A DNA stretch of 64,000 bases from Hansfordia pulvinata. Taxonomy: Eukaryota; Ascomycota; Sordariomycetes; Xylariales. A program made the position numbers and the translations under genes. The first letter of the stretch is position 1, and each line of letters starts with the position of its first letter. Of this stretch, positions 1-11,285 are shown one piece after another. The notes under the pieces were generated by a model. The model did no database searches. It was not told the DNA's origin and saw only the letters and a list, made by a program, of their open reading frames with translations. The stretch is taken from the NCBI GenBank assembly GCA_006538405.1, contig BJKQ01000008.1:248001-312000 (forward strand), given 5' to 3'.

Positions 1-1082
1 CACTTTTTGCTCCGGGGCTGCATTCGTCTCTCGGTCTGCGTGCGTAGAGAAGAACGGAGTGAGTGGCAGAGTGCGGCCGAGTCTCACGATTACGAGTCCC
101 GAATGTCGCGTTACCCGCGCGACGAGAGGGCTCGGCTCGGGTTTCTTCTCACTGTGAGCCACGGATGCAGGCAGGCAGGCAGGCAGGCAAGCAGGGATGC
201 GAGTATACAAGAGTACTCCCATCTAACAGTAATCACGAGCGGCCAAGCACCAGGGACCGGGATCCGGTGGACGAGCCACGGGATTTCCTCAGGCAGGCAG
301 ACAGCCAGCAAGCAAGCATCCGTGCTGGTCCGTCCCTCCAGAGGCCCGCAAATAGAGAGAAAGAGAGAGGGCACGCAATAGAGTGAAGCCCCCTGACCCC
401 TGCGAGCGCGGTGGCGAATCTGCCGTGGGAGCTGACGACGTGCACGGGTGGCTGGGGGGGACTAAATTGGATCCACCTCTTCTCTGCTGACGGACAACTC
501 GTACGTGGAAGACGCCCAACTTGTCACATTACTGCCAAGACCGGCTATTCGATAGGAGCCAAACGATGGTACGCGACGGGAAATGAGTGCAATTTGCATC
601 CTGCAAGATCTCTACAGAGTTTTCAGGGCAGTAAACGGCCGCAAGGAGCTGAGAAAAGTCTTCAAGAGGGGAACATTCACAGAAAAATGGGCAATTGAGT
701 ATCAAATGTTAAGAATCAAGGGTATTTCATTGGTCATATGATCCAAGAACGAGCCATACAGTCCGGCAGTGCCCCGTACAACGGTGGCCCAGAAACCAGG
801 CTGAGGCTCAGAACTCTACCAATTCTAAATTAAACAATGTACAGTGTGCGCCGTGCAAATATTAGGGGTCGGGAAACGTCGTTCGTCTCCTCTCTCGCCC
901 GTTTGTATGCCGTCCGTCAGATCGTGAATATATTACCGCCAAGCCGAAAAAAGCTCCGTTGCTGGTGTGTGTGGTGGCTCGTCCCATGCGTGGTGGATGC
1001 CCCCAAAAAGATGTGTGTTGTGCTCGCTTTCCCATTTTAATACCGAATTTACCAATAGACTTCGTTGTAGTCAGAGCTGCGC
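1..1082. other. Intergenic DNA 3' of the GPI protein gene
   Basis: No credible gene is visible. The short ORFs overlap one another in several frames and carry no recognisable domain. There is a CAGG tetranucleotide array at about 167-195. GC content is moderate, and nothing resembles a tRNA or rRNA. Confidence 0.5.
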
Positions 1083-1670
1083 TTACGCAACAATGGCGAA
1101 GACCATGGCGACGGCACCAGCCAGCAGGCCGCTGGACAGGGAGACGACGCCGGCGGCACCGGTGGTGGGGACGGCCGACTCGGAAGGAGCGGCAGTGGGG
1201 TAAGAGCCACCCTCGGTGGGAGCGGCGGTGGTGGGAGCAGCAGAGGTGCTCAGGGTGACCTGGGAGGCGGTAGGGCCAGCGGTGGTCGAGTTGCCGGCAG
1301 GGTACCAGGCCGAAGGAGCGGCAGGGTAGCTGGGGGCAGCGGGGTAGCTGGAGGCGACAGCAGGGACGGAAGAGGAGGCAGGGACAGCGTAGGACAGGCT
1401 CTGGGTGACGCTGACGGTGGCGTAGGTGCTGGTCTCGTAGGACGAAGCCTCAACGGGGGTGCTGGAGGCCTCGGCGTAGGTGGTAGCGGGAGAGCTGGCG
1501 GCGGGAGCCTCGGGGTAGGCAGCCGAGGGGGCGGCGGGCGCCTCGGGGTAGGCGGCCGAGGGAGCGGCGGGAGCCTCAGGGTAAGCAGCCGAGGGGGCGG
1601 GAGCGGCGGCGTACTCGGCGCTGGCAACCATGGCGGAAGCCGCGACAACAATCATCTGCTTGGCGTACAT
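1083..1670 (-). CDS. Small Ala/Pro/Ser-rich GPI-anchored cell-wall protein
   Basis: This intronless 195-residue ORF encodes a probable structural cell-wall or surface protein. Residues 1-18 form a signal peptide (MYAKQMIVVAASAMVASA). The mature part is almost entirely Ala, Pro, Ser, Thr and Tyr, with three copies of an 11-residue unit APSAAYPEAPA at about residues 26-58. A Ser/Thr-rich stalk, likely O-glycosylated, follows. The C-terminus (GAAGVVSLSSGLLAGAVAM then FAIVA) is a small-residue site followed by a hydrophobic tail, as in GPI-anchor signals. A TATA-like element lies about 180 bp upstream of the ATG. The signal peptide, stalk and GPI signal are seen directly; the wall location is inferred from them. 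No enzymatic domain is visible. Confidence 0.8.
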   Translation of the reverse strand: MYAKQMIVVAASAMVASAEYAAAPAPSAAYPEAPAAPSAAYPEAPAAPSAAYPEAPAASSPATTYAEASSTPVEASSYETSTYATVSVTQSLSYAVPASSSVPAVASSYPAAPSYPAAPSAWYPAGNSTTAGPTASQVTLSTSAAPTTAAPTEGGSYPTAAPSESAVPTTGAAGVVSLSSGLLAGAVAMVFAIVA

Positions 1671-1850
1671 TGTGATGGGTGTTTGGGGGTTGTTCTTTGG
1701 AAGAAAGAAGTTGGAGTGTTTTGGTTGGTGGTGGAAAGGTGGTGGAAGAGAGAAGGTGGTATTAAAATATTAAGAGTTGGAGTTGTTCAAGTGAGTGTCT
1801 GGATGAGGAACGGATAAGAGAGAGAGGGAGGGAGAGTGAAAGAGAGGTTG

Positions 1851-1860
1851 TTATATATAA
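1851..1860 (-). promoter_or_regulatory. TATA-like element of the GPI protein gene
   Basis: The sequence ttatatataa is symmetric and lies about 180 bp upstream of the minus-strand ATG at 1670. It is the only strong TATA-like block in the 5' region. Confidence 0.4.
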
Positions 1861-2945
1861 ACTTGAAGGAGTGGCGAGGAGCAGCTGGTTCGAGGGCTCC
1901 CACTCACACTACGAGTACTCCGTACAGGAGGTCGCCAGCCAGCCCAGCCAGCCGCGCCGCCTGAACAGTGTACGTACTCGTAGAGGGGGGGGGGGGGAGG
2001 GCGTCTGCCTAGCGTGCTGCTTCGGACGACAGGCTTGGAAATGAGACAACAAGATGAGCGGAAAGGAAAAAAGTGGGAAGGGGGGCAAATGGAGCCAGCT
2101 GCTTGTTGCTGCTTGCTGGTGCTGGTGCACCCACGCGCGGGTCGCCCATGGGTCAGGGCAACAATCCCCTGGCGAGTATAGATCGTCGCCGAAGCCAGCT
2201 GTTTTGATGCCGATCAGCAATGCTGGTGGGGCGCACCGCCATAGGCACTGCCAAGCCCTGCAAAGGCGGGCTCCGCAAAAGCCTTCCTCTCTTCGTTCGT
2301 GACGAGTGCCGCAAGAAAACTGTACGAGTATCCGTACCACTGAGGTCGTGGATCTTGCGCTGTCTGTGCCGGTGAGAGCAATGATGGATTTAGGTGCGTA
2401 CGAGTACCTACCTGTAGGCACCTTATCTACCTGCTTACCCACGGGTACTCGTACGAGTACTGACTGACGGTAGGACGAATGTGAGCCCAGGGTTGGGGCT
2501 CTCTGTCCGGTACGTGACCACGAGTGAGTGCCCGTATCATCATATTGACAGCAGAGTAGGAACGAGTGCTCGTACCCAGATATTTGCTTTCTTGTTTGTT
2601 TGTCTGTCTGTTTACCAACAGCCCAAGTAAAAGTGTGCTGGGTGTCTGAGCACGAATCGGAGTACTCGTACCCACTGTGCGTCTGTCTCAAGGCCTCATG
2701 GATCGTTGCTTAGCCCTGTCCCGCTGCCCTGACCCGTGCAGGCAGGGAGAGATGGAAATACAGGCGAGTACAGCGGCTGCCGACCTCAGACATTGGATGT
2801 TGCCGCCCCTGCACCTTCCAAGGGCTGAAAGGCTGATGACTCGGGACGCCAGGTGGTCACCTCAGGTCCCTGTGACGAGCAGACGGCCGTCTGTTACCGG
2901 CTCCCTACAAGTAAGTACCTTCGTACCCACCCGTAAGAGAGACGT

Positions 2946-2947
<2 letters not shown>

Positions 2948-2986
<39 letters not shown>
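2948..2986. repeat. (GA)n microsatellite
   Basis: About 19 uninterrupted GA dinucleotides. A second, shorter (GA)n lies at about 4258-4282. Confidence 0.9.
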
Positions 2987-2991
<5 letters not shown>

Positions 2992-5900
2992 ACGGAACAA
3001 GCCTGAAGGATTACGGACCGCTGATGAGGAGACCTGAGCAACGGTGGGTTCGTCGGCCGTCTCAGCAGCCTCCTGCGGCCAAGCACACAGACAGGGCTGA
3101 CCGAGAGCCCCCATGAGTAATCGTGTGGCAGCCGTGCCCCCGCCGCCGTGCGAGCAAACAAGCCAACGCGCGCTTCTGCGACGACGCTCGCACGCTGCCA
3201 CTACCGCTGCCGGCACGACTGTCGCAGGGCTGGAAGATCCCGTCACAGGCTGGTAACGGCAGATCCTACAGGAGCACGCCTTGCGTGCGAGTATGAGTGG
3301 GAGTACTCGTACCCCGGCCGGCTCGGGGGACGCCATCATGTCAGAATGGCACCGGGGTGGGTAGTGAATAGCTCTCAGAAAAAAAGGAACCTGAGCTGCA
3401 CTTGGTAATAATACCGATATCCATAAAAATGGGTGCGTATGGGAATGGGAGAGGAGAAAAAAAAAGTCGAGAGATAATCGGCGTCGCCCATCCAACGGGC
3501 TTCATTCAGGCGGGCTTTCCCCAAAGCGCGAACCACGGCGGGGTGAAATTGGTCCCAGCGGGACAATAGGGAGCCATCCTTCGAGCGAGGCATGGGGGCG
3601 GGCTACGGGGCACGCACTGGGGGGCTTCTGCGTCCCGAAAGCAGATTATTACTCGTAAGTACATGATGAGGGAGTGATGAGAGTGCTGCTTAGAAGTGCT
3701 CTGTGGGTCCCCGCAGGAGTCTGTCATCGGGGGTTGTTTGTTTTCAGTCTTGTTGGTTGTTGTTTGCTTGGCAGGCAGGCAGGCAGACTTCGAAACGCAC
3801 CCAAGACAGATGCTGGAGCGGGAGCCGAAACAACAACGACGACATTGACGTCTTTGATTCTGCTGCATGTCTGTCTTCTGCCTCAGCTACGGTATCACCA
3901 GTTTTTCACCTGCTCCTGCGCGCATCATGTGTGTAGGTACCTAGGCGTGCTTGGTGTTCGGGTACGAATACCCCCATCAATCGTAGCCCCTGCGAGAGAA
4001 TGCGACAATGCCTACATGTAGAAGTATCCGTACCTAGGTAAGGTAGGAACTCGTACGAGTAAATCCCGCGTGCTGATGACGAGCCAGAGCACAGACGGAA
4101 AACCCGCGAGGCCCACCGAGCCAAACGCGGCGGAGCGCTACGAGTACTCCAGGTGTCCAGCACGCGATCACAGCGATCCGCGCCGCTGGCAACGCCGCCG
4201 CCGTTGTTATTGTTCTGGTGTTGGAGATCCAATGTGACGGATGGGAATTTGGGAACCAGAGAGAGAGAGAGAGAGAGAGAGAAAGGGACAAGGGGGCTCG
4301 ATACGCTCGCCCCCAACCCGTCTCGGTCCAGCCAATAACGCCTTTGCCTTATCGCAGCGCAATTTCGCCTAGCTCGCCAGGCCTTGCCCGTTTGTCCATG
4401 GCCCGACGTCGCTTCGATCCCCATTCAGCATGGTCGCATCTCCTTTAAGCCCCGTTTACGGAGTACCTACTCCCCCTTCAATAGGGGGTCAGTCCCTTCA
4501 CTCCGTTAGGTAAGTACCCTACAGAGTCCGGGCACCCTAGCACCCTACGACTACTCGTAGCTGGATCGCGTCGACTCCCTCCAACCGCGTCCCTTCATGT
4601 TCCCATCGTACATGAGATTGGTACGTGCGCGTGCACTCGCGACGGTGTGCTGCGAGCCCAAACCCACCGGCCCTGCCGATCCAAGGGCGCCTTTTGATGA
4701 AGGAGCCCGCACTGCAGTGATGTGAGTGGGCAGCGGAAACGGCCGAAGCTTGGACATTTGGCGAGAGCCCCCCCCCCCCTTTTGTCGGCTTTTCTCGATG
4801 ACTCTTCGATAAGAGGCGATGGGGGCAAGACTCGCGGTCAGAGTGCTGATCGTCACTCTTTCTCACGGCTACCACGGGGTTCTGGATCTTTCATCCGAAA
4901 GCAGGCGAGAAAAGAGAGGGGGAAATCCACAAATCTTTCTCTCTCATGATATTCATTCCCCACCGAACTAGCACCAGCTGGCTGGCTGGCGAGAGCTGTG
5001 CCAGGCTGTGAAGTGCGGGCTGCCTGTGGCTTCTTTCCATGCACGGATGTGAGGACGAACACAGCCGCACCGCTGCCAGCTGCTGCGCGTGGGGCATCAG
5101 GTACGTATTTCTTGTACCCGACTCGTAGGTAGCCGGGCTCAAAGCCACAAGGCGTCGGGCTCGATTCACAGGTGATCATGCCTGCTAGGTTGCAGCGGCA
5201 GCCGATCGAGAAAACCGGGAGCCACACCACACACGTGCCGTATCGACGCGCAACCCACCGAGGCTGTGGCTGTGGCTGTGGCTGCTGGTCCTGCCGAGGC
5301 CACTGATGACATACCGAGAAGCCAGAGGGCGATGGCCGACGAGGTCACCCATTCGCTCTCGCCGGTGCTGCCTGCTTCCGCCCTGCGCACACGACCGTTG
5401 CATGGCGGGATCAGGCCGTGAGGACTTGTGGTACGTTTGTCCACTTTCACGGTTGTTCTATTCTGAGGTGAGCTACGAGTGCCTACCTACCTACTCCCGG
5501 TACGCAGACGAATAGATGCATCACATAAGGCAGCACCTTAGTAGGCGGTTCCGTCAGATGCTAGGTCCGTAAAGTACTGTTTCTAGCCGACCCAACATGA
5601 AAGACACGGACGGGTTCCATGCATCGAGTGATATATCGGTGCAAAACCGACATCATCTTCCCATCCACTGGCGTATCCCAGCTGGGTACTCGTAAGCGCC
5701 GGTAACACGGTAGGGCACCCAGTGCATCCTCTCGGGCAGGGCTGGCCATCTCGTCACACCCGCCCATGATTGCACCACTGTGACAATACAACCGGCCGCA
5801 TGTGTCTGGTCCGGTCTCTCGTGTGTCTGTGCAAGACACTCGTATCCAATGCGTATGCGTCCCCAAGGTAGCAACATGAAATAACCATCCGTCGAGGCGG

Positions 5901-6900
5901 GGTGGGTCTGCAGGGACATGGAAATATCGACCTCTCATTACGGACAATTAATCATGGACGCGTGCGTGCGATAACGGAGCCTGCCGTACGGAGTGCTCGT
6001 GCTCGTGCCAGCCCGGATAGGTCTGGACAATGGTCGGAAATACGACTTGGAGCTGCCGCTCATGCACTCCACGGCGTTTATCCCTTGCTGAGTACGAGTA
6101 TCACCACGCAATATTGGCGAGGGGACTACTGGACGCAACCCAGTCACGGAATCGCCAAGTCACCGGTCAGTCGCGGCGTCGCCGTTGCGGCGCTCCCTCG
6201 CAGTACGAGTACGTGTGGCCCACGTCCGGTTCAATACGGAGCTGTGGTTCAGGTCATCAGCTGGACGGGCAGGACCACGCGAGGTACATCCTCAACGTGC
6301 CTTGCAGCAACAGGGGCAGAAGCAGCAGCAGCAGGAGCAGCATCAGGGCACAGGGAAAGAGCGGCCCCGACTTGCTGTTTCCAAGAATAGACCGCACCCA
6401 CAGCATGGACCCGGGGTCTGCGGTATACGTACCTACTCGTACTGTGTCTGGTTCACTCCAGTCTCATCTCGCCCGTCCATCTGCATCGATCCCTGACGAC
6501 CGTCCACCCCGTCCGTCCACCCGCGCATCCACGGACAAGGAACACACACCCGAGTCCTGTTCAAACCGCCCGGCCAGTTCGTTTCCCCCACGCCCTGCCT
6601 CTCGCCTCGCCCTGCCGCTCGCCCTGCCGCTCGCCCTGCCTTTGACTCGCCCAGGCCTCTGTGTCCTGACTAGGGCGCCCTCGGTGCGTCCGATTCCCAG
6701 CCCTTGGGCCTCCGTGACCTCCCTCCCCATGCGCACGTCCTTTGCTCGAGATCGCCGTCGCCCTGTTGCCCACGACGTCCCTGATCACTCGAAACTCCAA
6801 ACACCGGCTGCCTGGTCTGGTGGCGTCTTCCCTCGTTGATGCAACGCCCGCCCTGCATACGAGTACTCGTAAGGCTGCCCGCCGTGATCAATACCCGGCG

Positions 6901-6930
6901 CCACGCCGCGCCACGCCACGCCACGCCACG
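6901..6930. repeat. (CCACG)n pentanucleotide array
   Basis: Six CCACG-like pentamers in tandem, the second one varied to CCGCG. It is one of several pentamer arrays in this window (see also 17943, 20331, 56391 and 57901). Confidence 0.8.
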
Positions 6931-9227
6931 CGATGGGCTCCGGCTCCGGCTTTTCTGGCGCCCGCCGTCTCGGCTCTCGTCTCATCTCTTGTTAGCCAGC
7001 CGGGGCCACACCCGCACCCGAGCGCCGCCTTTTCGTCTCGTCTTTGTTTCGTCTTCCTCATGTCTGTCCCGTCCGGCGCCGAGCCGAGCACCACTCGTGG
7101 GGTCAACAGTCGCAGTCTGCGCCGAGCGGTGAGTGATGAGTGCCAGTACGTACTCGTACGATACACCGCGCGATCCCTGCCGTGGCGCCACCCGTCAGTT
7201 CTCCCGCCTCGCCCCCCGTGGCGATTGCGCGGCTCTGTCCCGAGTCGATCCGGAGGATATCGTGTTCGAGTAGGAGGTGGCGGACGCGCGGTTGACAGGT
7301 CCTCCGCCAGCCCTGCGATTGGCGTCCCCTGGTCCCGGGCAGAGGCAGAGGCAGAGTCATGGCAGGGCAGAACAGGGCAGGGCACCGCGCTGCACCCGGG
7401 CTACGAGTATGATCCCTCGCTCGCCACCCAGGTCTCGTCCCTTGCTTTGTTCCTGGATCGACCCGGGGCCCCTCTTATTAGCTAGCCCAGGGCTAGGCCA
7501 CGCCAGACGACTGTGCTCGTAGGAGCGGAGTCTGAGACTCATCCGCCTCTCCGCATCGTGCGAGACAAAAGACTCGTGCCTGGACCCGCCAGCTCTCGCA
7601 ACGGGGTTTGGCCGGCCTTGTAGTTTTGAGTAAGGGCTTGTGCCTCCGAGACAAGAGAATCCCCTTTGTTGCCGTGGGCAGATGGTAATAACAAGCCCAT
7701 CTCATGTCTCTCCGACGATCCCTCTCAGCCAGGTTTTTCTTTCTCTCTAGCCCCAACGGCGCCCGCAGTGCTCTGCGCGGGTTACTCGGGCCTGAGACTT
7801 TGCCATTCTATCTATTTTCCGCGTCTCCCTCTATTTGCTTTTTCACGATGGCGCCTCTTCGTTGCTCATCTGCGATGCAGCACGAGTATCGGCTCCCCTC
7901 CTTGCGCGGGAGACGCATGTACGAGTACTAGTTAGTACGCACGAGTATTCCGCAGCCGGGCTTGCAGCGTGTGCCCGCCGATACTCTTTTTCCCGCACTC
8001 GCAGTCCCGCAGGGCCGCGCAAGACTGGCGGTTCCCCCAGCGACATATGGCCGGGTAGAGAAGCGATGCGAAAGGCGTCCGGATACTCGCACGAGTGAGT
8101 ACTCGCCACTGGGCTGATGGAAAAGGCTGAGACAAACCTGAAAGGGGGGGCCCGCGCAAGGGGGGGGGGGGGGCGGCGAAAAACAGTCGAGCCTCCCCGC
8201 CTCCAGGAACGGCGCTACCAGCCTCCCTGTGTTCGGTAGACGTCCTGTTAAGAGAAAAAAGACGACCGACGTGAGGCGATGGCGATGGGGGTGTGAGAGT
8301 GTGTGGGGAGGGATGCCCGGACGCGTACGCAAGCAGCCCTCGCTCTTCCCGGAAAGCACAGGTATCGGCCATTGTGCCTGGCTGCCTTGTTTGTTTGTTT
8401 GTCCGAGAGGCGTCTCTGCGACTGGTGGTCCAGACGTCATCCCGTGTCGTGTCTGGCTTGAAGGCGAGGCGAGGCGGTTTGCGTGCGCCTCTTGATTACC
8501 TATCGCTGGTCCCGCAGTCGCGCCCGACCTTTCTGTCTGCCGTAGATCCCGCGACCGAGGTCGAGAAGTGAGAGTACTCGTAGGCTTTTTGACCTGCTTC
8601 TGCTGTGGCCATTGTGGGTTTCCGTGCCACACGAGCATCGTCTACTCGTACTGGTGAGGTAAGCATAACTCGCGCTCGATCTCGTGGGGGTTTCACGTCT
8701 TCCAGTTGGTTGTGCGTATGAGGAAAGAGTCAATCCATGTTCCATCAACTAGGTAGCTACCTCGGACCGCCCGTCTCCCCAAAGGAGACACTTTGGGCTC
8801 GGTAGAAGGCCCTCTTCTGGTGGGCTATCTGGACACTTTTGGAGACTATTATCGATCGGTCCTTTGTCTTTTTTCCTCTTGTCGACACAGGGGCCGACGA
8901 GAGAGAGGGAAAGAAAGAGAGAACTTGCAAACATGAACAGCAAAACAGTGTGGGGCGTACGAGTATTCCGACTCGGCACTCGAAACGACAAGGAAAGACG
9001 ACAACATAAGGAGAAGAGAAAAAAACAAACCACCTTTCTCCTCCCAACCTCGCAAACTCGCGTCTCGCACCGGCACCAAGCAGCAGCACCACCCACTCGA
9101 GAATCCAGGTCGAGCGGTGGTGGTGGTGGTGGTGCCTGACTCTATTCCCTCATTCCCTCCCTCCCTCCTTCGTCTCGACGCAACAGAGAGAAGAAAGATG
9201 GCCCCAAGAACATCCCTCCCCCCTTAT

Positions 9228-9656
9228 TCAGCCGCTCCCCAGCAGAACGGCAGACGCGGCGGCCGCGTACACGACCCAGGCGATGACGGCGGCGAGCACG
9301 AGTCCGCACAGCGCGCGCCCGGTCCGGGTGAAGGCGGCGACCCGGCGCGGCGGCTGCAGGAAGGGCGGCAGCGCAAACTCATGGTGGTGGTGCTGCTGCT
9401 GCTGGCGACGGCCAAGGGTCGCAATGTGCCGGCGCCAACCCCCCTGTTGTCGCTGCTGCTGCTGCTGCTGACGTGCGTGGCCTCTGCCGCTGCCGTTGAC
9501 CACGCCGCGCTCGAGGGCGCCGGGGGTCGGCGAGCGGGATGGGCCCATCGATCCCGTCGTCTGCGGGAACGGCTCGGTCGCGACTCCGGGGGTGGTGTCG
9601 GCGCCGGTGTGCTGTTCGCCGCCGATGCCATTCTCGGCGGCCGCCACTCCTTCTTC

Positions 9657-9696
<40 letters not shown>

Positions 9697-11285
9697 GTAC
9701 CACCGCATCGCTGAGAGCTCATGTCGGCGAGCTGGTAGCTCTCGCCTTGTGCGGCGGCAGCATGGGCATGCGCGTAGTAGCCGCTGTCGTAGTCCTCGAC
9801 CCAGCCTTCCTGGCCGTTGTGGTTGTTGTTGTTGTAACAAGGGCTCGTATCGGCCAAACAAGCCACATAACAGTTGTCGTCCTCGTCGTCGTAGTGCTCG
9901 CGGACGGCACTCGCCAGGCCCGCGCTGACCTCGGGCGGGTCGGTCCAGACGTTCTGGCCGCGGCGGTGGTGGTGCGTCTGCGTCTGCGGCTGCGGCTCCT
10001 GCTGCTGCTGCTGGTAGGGACGACGGTGGTAGGCGTCGTCGTGGCCGCCTCGATGAGAGGGGCGGCGGCGGTGGTGGAGGGTGTTGGTGTGGAGGGCCGG
10101 AGGGGGACGGCGAGGGAATCGCGGGCCCGGGGCCATGGGCACCAGCCCAGCAGACAGTGACTGCATCGAGTGCGCCGGCCTGGCCCTCCCGTTGATGATG
10201 GGGGGCGGGAGCTGCCGGTGCTGGTATCGCTGTTGCTGTCGCTGTTGGTGCTGCTGCTGGTGCTGCTGCTGCTCCTGGTGTTGGTGTCGCGGGATGGAGA
10301 CGGCGGCGGCGGCGGCGGCGGTGTTGCCACCACCGACGGGGACGACGTTGGCCGGCTGCCCGTGGTGGGCGAGAGTGGCCCAGAGCTGCTGGCGGAGAGC
10401 AGCAATCCTGCCGTCGTCGTCGTTGTCGTTGAGGTTGGTGGTGTCGCCGTCGTCGTCGCTGCCGTCGCCGTCGTTGGTGGTGGTGGTGGTGGTGGTGGCG
10501 GCGTCCGTAGTCTCGCCACGGACGTCGGCGGTGCTGGCCTCGCCGGTGATGCCGTCCTCTGCTCCCTGCTCGGTGGCAGGCGAGGCTGCGGCTGCGGCTG
10601 CGGCGGCGGGGGCGGGGGCGTCCTAGGCCCCGGGGCCATCACCGTCGTCGTCGTCGTTGTTGTCGTCTTCGCCGCCGTCGTCGTTGTTGTTGTTCTTCTC
10701 GACGAGCTGCCCCTCCCGCTGCTCTTGATGCTGCTGTCGCTGATCGATGGTACCAGGCTCATTACCGTGGTGGAGGAGTGCAGCCGGGTCGAGGCCGAAC
10801 TGGCGGGCGAGCACGGCCAGGTGGCGGCGTCCCTCGGCCTCGACGCGCTGGTTGTGCTGCTGCTGCTGCTGCTGCTGCTCCTCTTGTTCGTTGGTGTTGT
10901 TGTTGTTGGTCGTCACCTCGCCGCTGCCGACGCGCTGCTGCTGGGGGAGGAGGAGGAGCAGCAGCGCGCGGTGGCGCTCGGCCCAGTAGCGGGCGTCGCC
11001 GTAGTGGCTCAGGAACGAGGTGCGGAAGAAGTCGTACGCTTCCACGACCTGGACGAACGCCTCCGGGTGAGAGCCGGGTGTGGGAGGAGGAGGAGGGGGT
11101 GCGGCTGCCTGTGGTTGTAGCTGCTGCTGGTGCTGCTGCTGGTGCTGCTGCTGGTGCTGCTGCTCTTGCTGCGGGGTTGGTGGCGATGTCTGTGACGGCG
11201 ATGGTGGTGACAGCAGGGCCACAGTGGCTGGCTGCTGCTGCTGCTGCTGGCCTGAACCACTGCCATGGTGGGCTGCTAAGTCCAT
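9228..11285 (-). CDS. PolyQ low-complexity protein with C-terminal membrane anchor, split by an in-frame TAG
   Basis: One minus-strand frame stays open from ATG 11285 (MDLAAHHGSGSGQQ) to the stop at 9228, 686 codons, except for a single TAG at 10623-10625. I do not recognise the family. The N-terminal part has Q-rich tracts and a non-repetitive segment containing FVQVVEAYDFFRTSFLSHYG and later RRHLAVLARQFGLDPAALL. The middle is Ala/Asp/Thr-rich, with RIAALRQQLWATLAHHG. The C-terminal part has (Q)12, acidic and His-rich stretches, then a basic segment and one hydrophobic helix (LCGLVLAAVIAWVVYAAAA) ending close to the C-terminus, as in tail-anchored proteins. CAG repeats make long spurious ORFs in the other frames. 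The TAG could be a base error, a real truncation, or part of an unrecognised intron; I see no good donor and branch pair. Confidence 0.45.
9655..9696. repeat. (CTG/CAG)n trinucleotide tract coding polyQ
   Basis: About 12 consecutive CTG triplets on the plus strand, encoding polyglutamine in the minus-strand gene. Shorter CAG tracts recur at about 10225-10275, 10855-10880 and 11117-11170 in the same gene. Confidence 0.85.

Larger units (their letters stand above)
1910..8965. repeat. Dense cluster of dispersed palindromic octamer TACTCGTA/TACGAGTA
   Basis: Exact octamers (read on either strand) start at 1910, 1975, 2323, 2399, 2446, 2452, 2663, 3304, 4054, 4139, 4552, 5687, 6093, 6204, 6434, 6858, 6864, 7151, 7402, 7920, 8575, 8643 and 8958. 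Copies are not tandem; spacing varies from 6 to more than 1000 bp. Many one-mismatch relatives (GACTCGTA, CACGAGTA, TACGAGTG) lie between them. Function is unknown. Confidence 0.8.
1671..9227. other. Gene-free 7.5-kb stretch rich in the TACTCGTA motif
   Basis: No convincing protein gene is visible. ORFs here are short, frame-overlapping and biased by GC-rich low complexity. The stretch holds 23 of the 38 TACTCGTA/TACGAGTA octamers, (GA)n arrays at 2948-2986 and 4258-4282, a GGCAG array near 3772-3786, a CCACG pentamer array at 6901-6930, a 12-C run at 4768-4779 and a G run at 8160-8173. The 5' region of the GPI gene occupies roughly the first 300 bp. Confidence 0.6.

Noticed and set aside
7..698. 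Overlapping ORFs at the left edge
   Set aside because: All are short, mutually overlapping on both strands, and partly generated by the CAGG repeat.
9117..11120. Long Val/Leu-rich plus-strand ORFs antisense to the polyQ gene
   Set aside because: These are CTG/GTT repeat translations (long polyL and polyV stretches) without any sensible domain; the minus-strand frame has natural sequence and a defined end.
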